From the NCBI GenBank assembly GCA_019931185.1, contig JAINDK010000012.1, forward strand, positions 102,565 through 166,564: a stretch of 64,000 nt of DNA. Direction: 5' to 3'. Numbering within the stretch: the stretch's first letter is position 1; each line of letters opens with the position of its first letter. This document shows positions 53,486 through 61,322 of the stretch, one piece after another. The DNA comes from Bryobacter sp. CoA8 C33. Its GTDB lineage: Bacteria > Acidobacteriota > Terriglobia > Bryobacterales > Bryobacteraceae. The notes beneath the pieces were generated by a model. The model made no database searches and was not told the DNA's origin. It saw only the letters and a list, made by a program, of their open reading frames with translations. The position numbers and the translations under genes were made by a program.

Positions 53486-53798
53486 AGCTCTGGCCTGGGC
53501 CGGGTTGGGGACAGGCACGTGGCTGTTCTACATCAACATCTGCCAGATGGTTTTCCAGTGCGGCTGCACGTTTCCGTGGGCCGGGGCGGCGGCGCGGTGC
53601 AACATTCATCACGGTCCGCGGCATTGCCCGGTTTGCGAATTACCACCGGAGCAGTACTACCTGTTGTTGGGCTCGATTGTGGTGGTGCAGGGGGTGCTCT
53701 TGTGGCGGGAACGAGGGAGGTGGGCGGTGATTGCCTTTCCGGTACTGGCGGTGGTCGAATGCCTGGTTCTCGGTTGGTATCGTGGGTACTGGAGCTAA
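53442..53798 (+). CDS. small membrane protein with a Cys/His-rich loop
   Basis: A 118-residue protein, family not recognised. Three membrane helices (about 15-38, 72-88 and 93-112). Between helix 1 and 2 lies a loop with Cys40, Cys42, Cys53, His56, His57, His61, Cys62 and Cys65, a spacing well suited to bind a metal ion or haem. The ATG at 53442 starts 44 bp inside trpE(G); the start is uncertain and TTG 53436 is another option. The overlap suggests coupling to the tryptophan gene. Confidence 0.65.
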   Translation: MPSGIWRGKRRLAVKALAWAGLGTGTWLFYINICQMVFQCGCTFPWAGAAARCNIHHGPRHCPVCELPPEQYYLLLGSIVVVQGVLLWRERGRWAVIAFPVLAVVECLVLGWYRGYWS

Positions 53799-53841
53799 AC
53801 CATGTTGCCTGCCGGCCCAGTGACGCGGATACTGAAAGCTT

Positions 53842-53958
53842 ATGGAAAGCTTCTGGCAGGACGTTCTTTTCTATGTGATTTGCGGGTGGTTGGCCTGGGT
53901 CCTGTTGAACGATTCCTCCGGCGGGGGCAAGCGGTGCCGGGTGATGTCGGCGGCCTGA
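53842..53958 (+). CDS. 38-residue single-helix membrane microprotein
   Basis: A short frame, ATG at 53842 to TGA at 53956-53958: MESFWQDVLFYVICGWLAW then VLLNDSSGGGKRCRVMSAA. It has one hydrophobic helix (about residues 6-22) and a basic tail. It ends 4 bp before the hpnE start at 53963. No close family is recognised. The open frame, membrane-helix character and tight spacing favour a real gene; shortness keeps confidence modest. Confidence 0.45.
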   Translation: MESFWQDVLFYVICGWLAWVLLNDSSGGGKRCRVMSAA

Positions 53959-53962
53959 AGCG

Positions 53963-55264
53963 ATGACGGACGCCATCGTGATGGGTGGCGGAGTAGCGGG
54001 GCTGGCGGCGGCGACGGCGCTATCCTCACTCGGCCTGGAAGTGAAGCTATTCGAGGCCAAGCCTTTCCTGGGAGGGAGGGCCACTAGCTATCCGGCGCCG
54101 GGGCTTGCGGGAGAGACGCCAGAAATCGATAACTGCCAACACATTCTGTTGAAGTGCTGCGTGAATTTGAGGGACCTTTACCGCCGGTTGGGTGTGGCTG
54201 GGGAGGTCGAGTTTCACCGGGAGTTTTACTTCATCGAGCCGGGGGGCAGGATGTCGAAGTTGGCGCGGGGGGTGTTGCCGGCGCCCTTGCACTTCACGGA
54301 GAGTTTTCTGAGCGCCACCTACTTGTCTTTGCCCGAGAAAGCATTGCTGGGGCGGGCGTTGGCCGCCCTGTACTGGCAGCGGAAGCGGCGCCGGGATCTC
54401 GATTCGATTTCGATGTTGAGTTGGCTTGAGGGGCAGGGACAAACGCCGCGGCTGATCCAGAGATTCTGGCGGCAGGTGCTGGTGAGCGCGATCAACGTAG
54501 AGTTGGACGAGATGGCGGCCGCGCATGGCTTTCAGGTGCTGTGGCTGGGGTTTCTCGCCTCGGCCGATTCCTATGAGATGGGTGTGCCGCGGGTGCCGCT
54601 GGGGCAGTTGTACGCGGCGGCATCGGTGCGGGTGAAGGTGCAGGCAAAGGCTGCGGTGGAGGCATTTGACGCGCAGCGCGGGGTTTGCGTCCGCGGGCAG
54701 TGGCATGCGGCGCGCGCCTATGTGAGCGCGCTGCCGGCCGAACGGCTGGCGCGGCTGCTGCCCGGCTTGCCGGTGGATTTCGCGGCTTTCACGCCTTCGC
54801 CGATCACTGGAATTCATCTCTGGTTTGACCGCGCGGTGACCGATCTGCCGCATGGCACGCTGCTCGACCGCACGATTCACTGGTTCTACAACAAAGAGCA
54901 GGGACGCTACTTGACGCTGGTCGTCTCGGCGGCCGATGTGTTGCTGGACAAGAGCCGGCAGGAGGTGATTGATCTGGCGCTGGCGGAGCTGCGGGAGTTT
55001 TTGCCGGAAGTGGGCCGGGCGAAGTTGTTGAAGGCGCATGTGGTGAAAGAAACCCGAGCGACGTTTCGAGCCCGGCCGGGGCTGGAGGCGAAGCGGCCAG
55101 GGGCCGTGACGCCGGTGGGTAACTTGTTTCTCGCCGGGGATTGGACGAGGAGCGGCTGGCCGGCCACGATGGAGGGGGCGGTGCGCAGCGGCTATCTGGC
55201 GGCTGAGGCGGTAAGCGGGTTTCTGGGCAGGCCGGCCCATTTTCTGCTGCCCGACATCGCCTAA
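53963..55264 (+). CDS. hpnE: hydroxysqualene dehydroxylase HpnE
   Basis: A 433-residue FAD-dependent enzyme of the hopanoid pathway. The FAD-binding start is VMGGGVAGLAAATALSSLG; FLGGRATSY and the EIDNCQHILLKCC segment match HpnE; the C-terminal FLAGDWTRSGWPATMEGAVRSGYLAA is the second FAD contact. It reduces hydroxysqualene to squalene. The usual partners hpnC and hpnD are not in this window. Operon with the two small membrane proteins is likely. Confidence 0.92.
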   Translation: MTDAIVMGGGVAGLAAATALSSLGLEVKLFEAKPFLGGRATSYPAPGLAGETPEIDNCQHILLKCCVNLRDLYRRLGVAGEVEFHREFYFIEPGGRMSKLARGVLPAPLHFTESFLSATYLSLPEKALLGRALAALYWQRKRRRDLDSISMLSWLEGQGQTPRLIQRFWRQVLVSAINVELDEMAAAHGFQVLWLGFLASADSYEMGVPRVPLGQLYAAASVRVKVQAKAAVEAFDAQRGVCVRGQWHAARAYVSALPAERLARLLPGLPVDFAAFTPSPITGIHLWFDRAVTDLPHGTLLDRTIHWFYNKEQGRYLTLVVSAADVLLDKSRQEVIDLALAELREFLPEVGRAKLLKAHVVKETRATFRARPGLEAKRPGAVTPVGNLFLAGDWTRSGWPATMEGAVRSGYLAAEAVSGFLGRPAHFLLPDIA

Positions 55265-55273
55265 GATGAAGAC

Positions 55274-55678
55274 ATGATGACCCGACGCGCCGCGATTGCG
55301 ATGGGCGCCCTCTGCGCCGTAGCTGCTTATGCCGACACCCCGATGACGAACCTGCGCATCGAGGTGACCAATGATATCGGCAAGCCGGTGGACCGGGCGG
55401 GCGTGGTGGTGCGCTTTATCAAGGGCCGAAGCGCCGCCAAGCTAGGCAAGAAGGTGATCAAGAGTTGGGAACTGCGAACGAATTCCGAAGGATGGGTGAA
55501 GATTCCGCCCATTCCGCAGGGGGAAATCCTGATTCAGGTGATTGCCCGGAACTACCAGACTTACGGGGAAACCTTTGATGTGAGCGAGGAAGAGCGGACG
55601 ATACAGGTGAAGCTGGCACCGCCGCAGAAGCAATTTAGCTCGCACCCGGACCTGCCGGCCGAACCGAAAAAGCCCTAA
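55274..55678 (+). CDS. small secreted carboxypeptidase-regulatory-like (TTR-fold) protein
   Basis: A 134-residue protein with a signal peptide (RRAAIAMGALCAVAAYA) and a single transthyretin-like beta-sandwich (residues 25-115; IEVTNDIGKPVDRAGVVVRF, then GWVKIPPIPQGEILIQVIARNYQTYGETFDV). Such domains act in carbohydrate or protein binding. It lies 9 bp after hpnE. Its TAA stop overlaps the stop of convergent ridA (CTAA). Confidence 0.85.
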   Translation: MMTRRAAIAMGALCAVAAYADTPMTNLRIEVTNDIGKPVDRAGVVVRFIKGRSAAKLGKKVIKSWELRTNSEGWVKIPPIPQGEILIQVIARNYQTYGETFDVSEEERTIQVKLAPPQKQFSSHPDLPAEPKKP

Positions 55679-56055
55679 TCGACGGCGGCAATGGCTTCGA
55701 TTTCGACGCGGACGTCGCGGGGCAGGCGGGCGGCTTCGACGGTGGCGCGGGCTGGCGGATCGACGGGGAAATAGCGTCCGTAGATTTCATTCACTTTGGC
55801 GAAGTCGCCGAGGTCCTTGACGAAAATCGTGGTCTTGAGCACCTGAGCATAGCTGGAACCGCACGCGGCCAACACCGCGCCCAGATTCTCCAAGACCCGC
55901 ACGGTTTGCTCTTCCATGCCGCCTTCGACCAGTTGGCCGGTGGCGGGATCGAGCGGGATCTGACCGCTGAGATAGGCAATGCCGTTGTGAACAATGGCCT
56001 GTGAGTAAGGCCCGATGGCGGCGGGCGCGCCGGATGTCTGAATCACTTTCTTCAT
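55675..56055 (-). CDS. ridA: RidA family enamine/imine deaminase
   Basis: A 126-residue protein from ATG 56055 (two bases after the pyrD stop; an in-frame TTG at 56061 is an alternative). Conserved RidA elements are GPYSQAIVHNGIAYLSGQIPLDP, and the C-terminal PPARATVEAARLPRDVRVEIEAIA with the catalytic Arg. RidA hydrolyses reactive enamines such as 2-aminoacrylate released by PLP enzymes. Co-transcribed with pyrD. Confidence 0.94.
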   Translation of the reverse strand: MKKVIQTSGAPAAIGPYSQAIVHNGIAYLSGQIPLDPATGQLVEGGMEEQTVRVLENLGAVLAACGSSYAQVLKTTIFVKDLGDFAKVNEIYGRYFPVDPPARATVEAARLPRDVRVEIEAIAAVD

Positions 56056-56057
56056 CT

Positions 56058-56978
56058 TCAAAACTTTAGCGTACCGACCAGTTCGTTGACACTGGCAAGA
56101 GCTTCTTCGGCGCAGAAGCGGTCAAGCTCACGGGCAATGCGCGCCGGCGCTTCCGGGTCCCAAAACGAGGCGGTGCCGACCTCGACAGCACGAGCGCCGG
56201 CGATAAGGAATTCAGCGGCGTCTTCCCCGGTAGCGATACCGCCCAAGCCGATGATGGGGATCTGAACGGCTTGGGCGGCCTCGTAAACCAGACGCAGGGC
56301 AATCGGTTTAACGGCGGGGCCGCTGAGGCCGCCAAAGCCGGCGCCGATACGCGGGCGGCGCGCGCGGGCGTCAATCGCCAGGGAAATGACGGTATTGATC
56401 AGAGAAATCGCGTCGGCGCCCGCCTGTTCGGCGGCCTTGGCGAGCGGGTCAATGCGGGCGACGTTTGGGGACAGCTTGACGATCAGAGGGCGGCTGGTGA
56501 GCTTGCGTATCTCAGCGACCAAGCCTGCCAGAAGCACGGGATCGGAAGAAAAGAAGATGCCGCCGTGTTTGGTGTTAGGGCAGGAGACGTTGAGCTCATA
56601 GGCGGCAATGCCTTCCGCATCATCGAGAATACGGATGACCTCGAAGTAGTCCTCCGGGGTGTAGCCGAAGACATTCGCGAAGATTTTGGTCTCAAGACCC
56701 CGCAATCCGGGGAGTTTTGATCGAACAAACTCGCGGGCCCCAATGTTTTGCAGGCCGATGGAATTCATCATGCCGGAGGCGGTTTCCCAGAGGCGCGGTG
56801 GTTTATTTCCTTCAATCGGCTTGCGGCTCAGGCCCTTGACGACGATTCCTCCGATCAATTTCAAGTCGACGATGTCGGCAAACTCGATGCCGTATGCGAA
56901 GGTACCTGAGGCGGCCAGGATCGGATTCTTCAACGCGATGCCGCAGATTGTCGTGGCTAAACGGTCCGTGGAATCCAT
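56058..56978 (-). CDS. pyrD: dihydroorotate dehydrogenase, class 1B catalytic subunit
   Basis: A 306-residue FMN enzyme. Cys133 in ELNVSCPNTKHGG is the class 1 active-site base, and the GLGGIATGEDAAEF segment binds FMN phosphate. It oxidises dihydroorotate to orotate in pyrimidine synthesis. Class 1B enzymes usually work with the electron-transfer subunit PyrK, which is not adjacent here. Divergent from the histidine kinase; ridA follows. Confidence 0.94.
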   Translation of the reverse strand: MDSTDRLATTICGIALKNPILAASGTFAYGIEFADIVDLKLIGGIVVKGLSRKPIEGNKPPRLWETASGMMNSIGLQNIGAREFVRSKLPGLRGLETKIFANVFGYTPEDYFEVIRILDDAEGIAAYELNVSCPNTKHGGIFFSSDPVLLAGLVAEIRKLTSRPLIVKLSPNVARIDPLAKAAEQAGADAISLINTVISLAIDARARRPRIGAGFGGLSGPAVKPIALRLVYEAAQAVQIPIIGLGGIATGEDAAEFLIAGARAVEVGTASFWDPEAPARIARELDRFCAEEALASVNELVGTLKF

Positions 56979-57024
56979 TCTTCAGGCAGTCTAGCAAAGG
57001 GATTGGCGTTAGACCTGCAGCTAA

Positions 57025-57035
57025 GGGATTATCCC
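57025..57035. promoter_or_regulatory. palindrome GGGATTATCCC upstream of the kinase promoter
   Basis: An 11-bp perfect palindrome centred on T57030, two bases before a candidate -35 box. The position fits an activator or repressor site for the histidine kinase gene, or for pyrD, whose start at 56978 is 46 bp away. Confidence 0.35.
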
Positions 57036-57037
57036 AA

Positions 57038-57066
57038 TTGGAAATTAGGTGGTAAAGTGCCACAAT
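57038..57066 (+). promoter_or_regulatory. candidate sigma-70-type promoter of the hybrid kinase gene
   Basis: TTGGAA (57038-57043) and CACAAT (57061-57066) are separated by 17 bp; each matches four of six consensus bases. The start would fall near 57073, about 40 nt before the TTG start codon. The area is AT-rich in contrast to its surroundings. Confidence 0.4.
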
Positions 57067-57111
57067 TAATTTGCTAAAAAATCTAAAACAAGAATCAACC
57101 TAAAGGTTAAA

Positions 57112-59052
57112 TTGTCAAAGATTCGAACATCCTCCTCCTTGTCCACCAAGTTTTCCATGTTCACATCGTTTCTGGTGGGCTGGGTAGTGCTTGTGAACCT
57201 GGGCTACGATCTGCAGCATGACCACTTCAATTGGGGCCGCGGTTTACTGATGTGCGCGATTTTGTCACTGGTTTCGCTATCGATCGGGCGCTTTACGCTA
57301 AGGCTGATGGCCAAGCCGCTGCAGAACTTGGCGGCAGGGATGAAGAAAGTACAACAGGGCCGACTGGAGAAGATCGAAGTGAGTCCGACTGGGGACGAGA
57401 TCCAATTTGTGGGTGAGGTATTCAACGAAACGATCCAAACGCTGAAGGAAAGGGACCGGCAGATTGCCGAACACCGGGAAAAGTTGGAGGCGCACATCGA
57501 GCAGCGCACGGAGGAATTGCGCGAGACGATGCAGCGTGCGCTCGAGGCAAGCCAGGCGAAGAGCGAGTTTCTGGCCAACATGTCGCACGAGTTGCGGACG
57601 CCAATGAACGGGATTTTGGGAATGCTCGATGTGGTTCTGGATAGCCCGTTGACGGCCGAACAGCGGGACGAATTGGAAACGGCGCAACGGTGCGCGCATT
57701 CGCTGTTGGCGTTGTTGAACGAGATTCTCGACCTATCTAAAATCGAGAGCGGCAAGATGAAGTTCGAATGGATTCCAATGCAATTGAGGGCGATTGTCGA
57801 GGAAGCGGCCAAGGCACGCCAGACGCAGGCGAGGCAGAAGCGGCTCGATTTGTCGGTGGTGATTGACACTGAGGTTGTCGGCACAGTCTATGGGGATCCG
57901 ACACGGTTCCGGCAGATTCTGGACAATCTCTTGAGCAATGCCATCAAGTTCACGGAATCGGGTTTTGTTCGGGTAAGTCTGAATGTAAGCAGTTCAGCTA
58001 TGAATGGAGTAGCGGAATACGAGCTAGTGGTGCAAGATTCGGGAGTAGGGATACCGCTGGACAAACTTGAGCAGATCTTTGATAAGTTTACGCAGGCTGA
58101 CAGTAGTGTGACACGCCGTTTTGGCGGCACGGGACTGGGGCTGGCCATCACAAGGCGATTGGTGGAAACGTTCGGTGGACATATCGGGGTGAAATCGGTG
58201 GAGGGGGAAGGAAGCCTGTTTTGCGTCAGGATTCCCTTTGAGACGGCTGAGCGGCAGAATTACGACGCAGAAGAAACCGGGGGGGAGGCGCACGAATCGC
58301 GAGAGAATTTGCAGCGATTACGGATTCTTTTGGTGGAAGACAATATCGTAAACCAGAAAGTAGTGATGGCCATACTGAGCAAACTTGGTTTGCAGGTAGA
58401 AATTGCCGTCAATGGACTGGAGTCGCTCGCAGCGCTGCGGCGGAAACGCTTTGATTTGGTTCTGATGGATTTGCAGATGCCCTTCATGGATGGGATCGAG
58501 GCCACGCGGAAGATACGCGAAGAGTTGAGATTGGTGAATCTGCCGATCATCGCGATTACGGCGCACGCGATGAAGGGAGACCGGGAGCGCTGCTTGAAAG
58601 CAGGCATGAACGATTATCTCGCCAAGCCAATGGATTCATCCACGCTGGTGCAGACGATACTAGATTGCCTTGACCGGGCTGCCAGCGCGCCGATTGACAA
58701 AAGCTGGACCAGGGAACTGAGCGGCCTCGAAGGACAGCCGAATGAAGGGATGTTGTTTTTGTTCACGCGGCGGGCACCGGAACGGATCAGCAGGATCCAA
58801 AAGGCCATTGGGCGCAATGACCGGGCCGCCGTTGAGAGAGAACTTCGCAATTTGAGCGAGGCGGCGCGGCAGATTTCGGCGTTAAGCGTTGTCGAGTCGA
58901 CACAAAGGATGCTCGAACACGTGCGGTCTCTCGCAACGGAAGATTTGAATTCGTCGCTTCTTGCGCTGGAATCGCAGATTGTGCGGCTGTCCCAGCAGAA
59001 TATGGGAAGTGAAAGTTCCGAGGTGGGACGGGGAGGTCTCAGAACGTGCTGA
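57112..59052 (+). CDS. hybrid sensor histidine kinase with receiver domain
   Basis: A 646-residue protein starting with TTG (AGGTT upstream). Two N-terminal helices (14-32, 43-62) with only about ten residues between, so no periplasmic sensor. Then HAMP (65-115), coiled coil, HisKA with phospho-His159 (FLANMSHELRTPMNGI), HATPase with GTGLGLAI near 339, and a receiver domain (402-520) with phospho-Asp453. The C-terminal 100 residues resemble an Hpt domain, but the expected His is Arg (ELRNLSEAARQISAL). The input signal and output partner are unknown. GC is lower than in the neighbours. Confidence 0.92.
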   Translation: MSKIRTSSSLSTKFSMFTSFLVGWVVLVNLGYDLQHDHFNWGRGLLMCAILSLVSLSIGRFTLRLMAKPLQNLAAGMKKVQQGRLEKIEVSPTGDEIQFVGEVFNETIQTLKERDRQIAEHREKLEAHIEQRTEELRETMQRALEASQAKSEFLANMSHELRTPMNGILGMLDVVLDSPLTAEQRDELETAQRCAHSLLALLNEILDLSKIESGKMKFEWIPMQLRAIVEEAAKARQTQARQKRLDLSVVIDTEVVGTVYGDPTRFRQILDNLLSNAIKFTESGFVRVSLNVSSSAMNGVAEYELVVQDSGVGIPLDKLEQIFDKFTQADSSVTRRFGGTGLGLAITRRLVETFGGHIGVKSVEGEGSLFCVRIPFETAERQNYDAEETGGEAHESRENLQRLRILLVEDNIVNQKVVMAILSKLGLQVEIAVNGLESLAALRRKRFDLVLMDLQMPFMDGIEATRKIREELRLVNLPIIAITAHAMKGDRERCLKAGMNDYLAKPMDSSTLVQTILDCLDRAASAPIDKSWTRELSGLEGQPNEGMLFLFTRRAPERISRIQKAIGRNDRAAVERELRNLSEAARQISALSVVESTQRMLEHVRSLATEDLNSSLLALESQIVRLSQQNMGSESSEVGRGGLRTC

Positions 59053-60424
59053 TGGGGCCTGCGGCGGCAGCTTCCTGAAGCAAATCCCAAACCATCCGGA
59101 TATCATCGCGCGTGGTTTGGATGTTGCCGATGGCGAGGCGGATGACCTTGCGGCCGTCTAGTACATTGGGGCTGAGCAGGGCCTTGCCGCTTTCGTGGAT
59201 CCTGTCGAGCAAACGGTCGTTGGCGGCATCACCGCCCTTGTGATGAAAGACGACAAGGGAGAACTCAACCGGGGCGCAGACCTCGAAGTCTGGATGTTGT
59301 GCGATTTGAGCGGCGATCCATTTGGCGTCTTCAATTTGCTGGTGGATGAGCGCGGCGAGGCGGCGGCGGCCAAAGGCGCGCAACACGAACCAGAGCTTGA
59401 GGCTGCGAAAGCGGCGGCCGAGGGGCAGGCCGTACTCGTGGTAGTTGAGGGCGCGGGGATCTTCAACGGTTCGCAGGTATTCGGGCACAACCGAGAAGGC
59501 ATCGCGGAGCCAGCGGGCCTCGCGGCAATAGAGCACGCTCAGATCCATCGGTACGAAGAGCCATTTGTGGGGGTTGACGACACAACTATCGGCCTCGTCC
59601 ATGCCCGTGAATAAGGGGCGGTACTGTTCTGCAATGGCCACGCTTCCGCCATAAGCGCAATCGACATGGACCCAGAGCCCGTACTGGCGGGCCAACGACA
59701 CGATTCCAGGGACGGGGTCGATGCTGGCCACGCTCGTGGTTCCGATGGTGGGGATGACGCAAAAGGGGATCAGGCCCGAGGCCAGATCCTGTTCGATGGC
59801 CGCGGAAAGGGAATCGAGCCGGAGCCGGTAGGCCGAGTCGACCTCGATCCGGCGGACGCGGTCTCGAGCCAAGCCGGCGGCCAGAGCGCCCTTTTCCACC
59901 GAACTGTGGGCGTGGCTGCTGGCGTAGAGAACCAGGCGCGGGTCCATGGATGCGAAGCCCTTGCGGACGCGGGCGGCGATGATGGCGTGCAGGGTGCTGG
60001 TGGAGGCTGTGTCGAGAATTTGGCCGAACCAGCCTGGGGACAGGCCGATCCACTGGCGTAACCAGTCGAGCGTGACCTGTTCGAGCTCGACTGCGGCCGG
60101 AGCGCTTTTCCAGAGCATGGCGTTGGGGTTGAGCGTGGCGGCGAGCATTTCAGCGAGAATGGCCTCGCCGGGGCTCGAGTTGGCGAAGTAGCCGAGAAAA
60201 CGCGGATGGTTCCAGTGAGTGATCCGCGGAACGATGAGTTGTTCGAAATCGGCGAGGATTTCGGTAAAGTTCTCGCCCTCTTCGGGCCCTGAGGCGGGAA
60301 GGATGTCGATTAGCTCGCCCGGTTTGGTATCCGGCAGGACGGGGAAGTCGCGCGTGTTTTCGAGAAAGTGCGCGACCCAATCGACAACGGCGTAGCCGTA
60401 GGTGCGAAACTCTTCCGGGGTCAT
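59039..60424 (-). CDS. PLP-dependent aromatic-amino-acid decarboxylase family protein
   Basis: A 461-residue group II decarboxylase. Landmarks: HWNHPRFLGYFANSSPGEAILAEML near residue 70, SSHAHSSVEKGAL with the ring-stacking His173, VDCAYGGS with Asp255, and NPHKWLF with the PLP Lys287. It resembles tyrosine/DOPA/tryptophan decarboxylases and would yield an arylalkyl amine. The start at 60424 (one base after the upstream stop) is preferred over a longer shadow frame. Stop region overlaps the kinase stop by 14 bp. Confidence 0.9.
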   Translation of the reverse strand: MTPEEFRTYGYAVVDWVAHFLENTRDFPVLPDTKPGELIDILPASGPEEGENFTEILADFEQLIVPRITHWNHPRFLGYFANSSPGEAILAEMLAATLNPNAMLWKSAPAAVELEQVTLDWLRQWIGLSPGWFGQILDTASTSTLHAIIAARVRKGFASMDPRLVLYASSHAHSSVEKGALAAGLARDRVRRIEVDSAYRLRLDSLSAAIEQDLASGLIPFCVIPTIGTTSVASIDPVPGIVSLARQYGLWVHVDCAYGGSVAIAEQYRPLFTGMDEADSCVVNPHKWLFVPMDLSVLYCREARWLRDAFSVVPEYLRTVEDPRALNYHEYGLPLGRRFRSLKLWFVLRAFGRRRLAALIHQQIEDAKWIAAQIAQHPDFEVCAPVEFSLVVFHHKGGDAANDRLLDRIHESGKALLSPNVLDGRKVIRLAIGNIQTTRDDIRMVWDLLQEAAAAGPISTF

Positions 60425-60425
60425 A

Positions 60426-61322
60426 CTAAACAGCTTCGCGCAACATGCCCGGGAGCCAGTTGAGGAACCAGGAGCGGAATTCCTCGAGTGGCGCGCCGCC
60501 GAGCCAGGTGGCATCGGGGCGAAGCGGTAAATTACGCAGGCGGCAGGCCTCCTCGACGCCGAAAGGCGTGGGGAAGCGGTTGAGCCAGTGGATGAATTCC
60601 TCGAGCAGAGCCGCGAGGGCTGCCTCGCGCGGGGTGCCGAGGGAGCGGTCGAGGGCGCAGATGAGCTCGGGGATGGCCGCCGCGCAACCGCTGATGACGC
60701 CGGAGGCCACGGTTTGACGCGAGGCGCACAAGGCCGTATCGTTGCCGACCAGCAGAGTCTTGCCCAAGCCGGTGAGGCTCTCGAGATAGCTGGGGTCGCC
60801 CGAACTGTCCTTGATGCCGGCATAGAGACCGGAGGCGAGCAGGCGGCGGGCCGAGCCGCGGGTCAACTCGGTTGTAAAGAAGGGGATGTTGTAAAGATAG
60901 AGCGGGAGAAAGCGAGCGGCCTTCTCACCTAGCCGGAGAAAGAATTCCTCGATTTGAGCTTCGCTGTAGCGGAAATAGTAAGGTGGCAGGATTAGGGCGA
61001 AGCTCGCGCCGGAGGCGGCGGCCTGTTCAGCCAGATGAACGGTGACGTCGAGCGTGGAATGGCTGATGCCGACTCCGACTGGTTTGCGGCTGCGCTTGAT
61101 GGCAAAACTGACCAGCTTTTCCCGCTCTTCCACGTCGAAGTGGAGGAAATTGCCGGTGGTGCCGTAGATGCTGATGCCGGCCGCCGGAGAGGCGTTGAGA
61201 AATTCGATCACCTCCATGGCCGCACTGAGATCGACGAAATTGGAACGTTCCCGTTTGGGCGTGACCGCCGCCGCGTAAACGCCGGCGGGGGATATAGTAG
61301 AAGGGTCGGCGGAGATTGCCAT
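60426..61322 (-). CDS. DHDPS/NAL family aldolase-like protein
   Basis: A 298-residue TIM-barrel enzyme from ATG 61322 (302 residues if TTG 61334 with GAGGT upstream is used). Family parts are GVYAAAVTP, GTTGNFLHFDVEEREKLV, YNIP and the Schiff-base Lys in YAGIKDSSGD. It should cleave or form a C-C bond of a keto acid such as KDG, NeuNAc or 4-hydroxy-2-oxoglutarate; the true substrate is unknown. The start codon overlaps that of the divergent Gfo/Idh gene. Confidence 0.88.
   Translation of the reverse strand: MAISADPSTISPAGVYAAAVTPKRERSNFVDLSAAMEVIEFLNASPAAGISIYGTTGNFLHFDVEEREKLVSFAIKRSRKPVGVGISHSTLDVTVHLAEQAAASGASFALILPPYYFRYSEAQIEEFFLRLGEKAARFLPLYLYNIPFFTTELTRGSARRLLASGLYAGIKDSSGDPSYLESLTGLGKTLLVGNDTALCASRQTVASGVISGCAAAIPELICALDRSLGTPREAALAALLEEFIHWLNRFPTPFGVEEACRLRNLPLRPDATWLGGAPLEEFRSWFLNWLPGMLREAV

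Noticed and set aside
51704..53518. 604-codon open frame antisense to trpE(G)
   Set aside because: Same codon-bias shadow; no recognisable domain.
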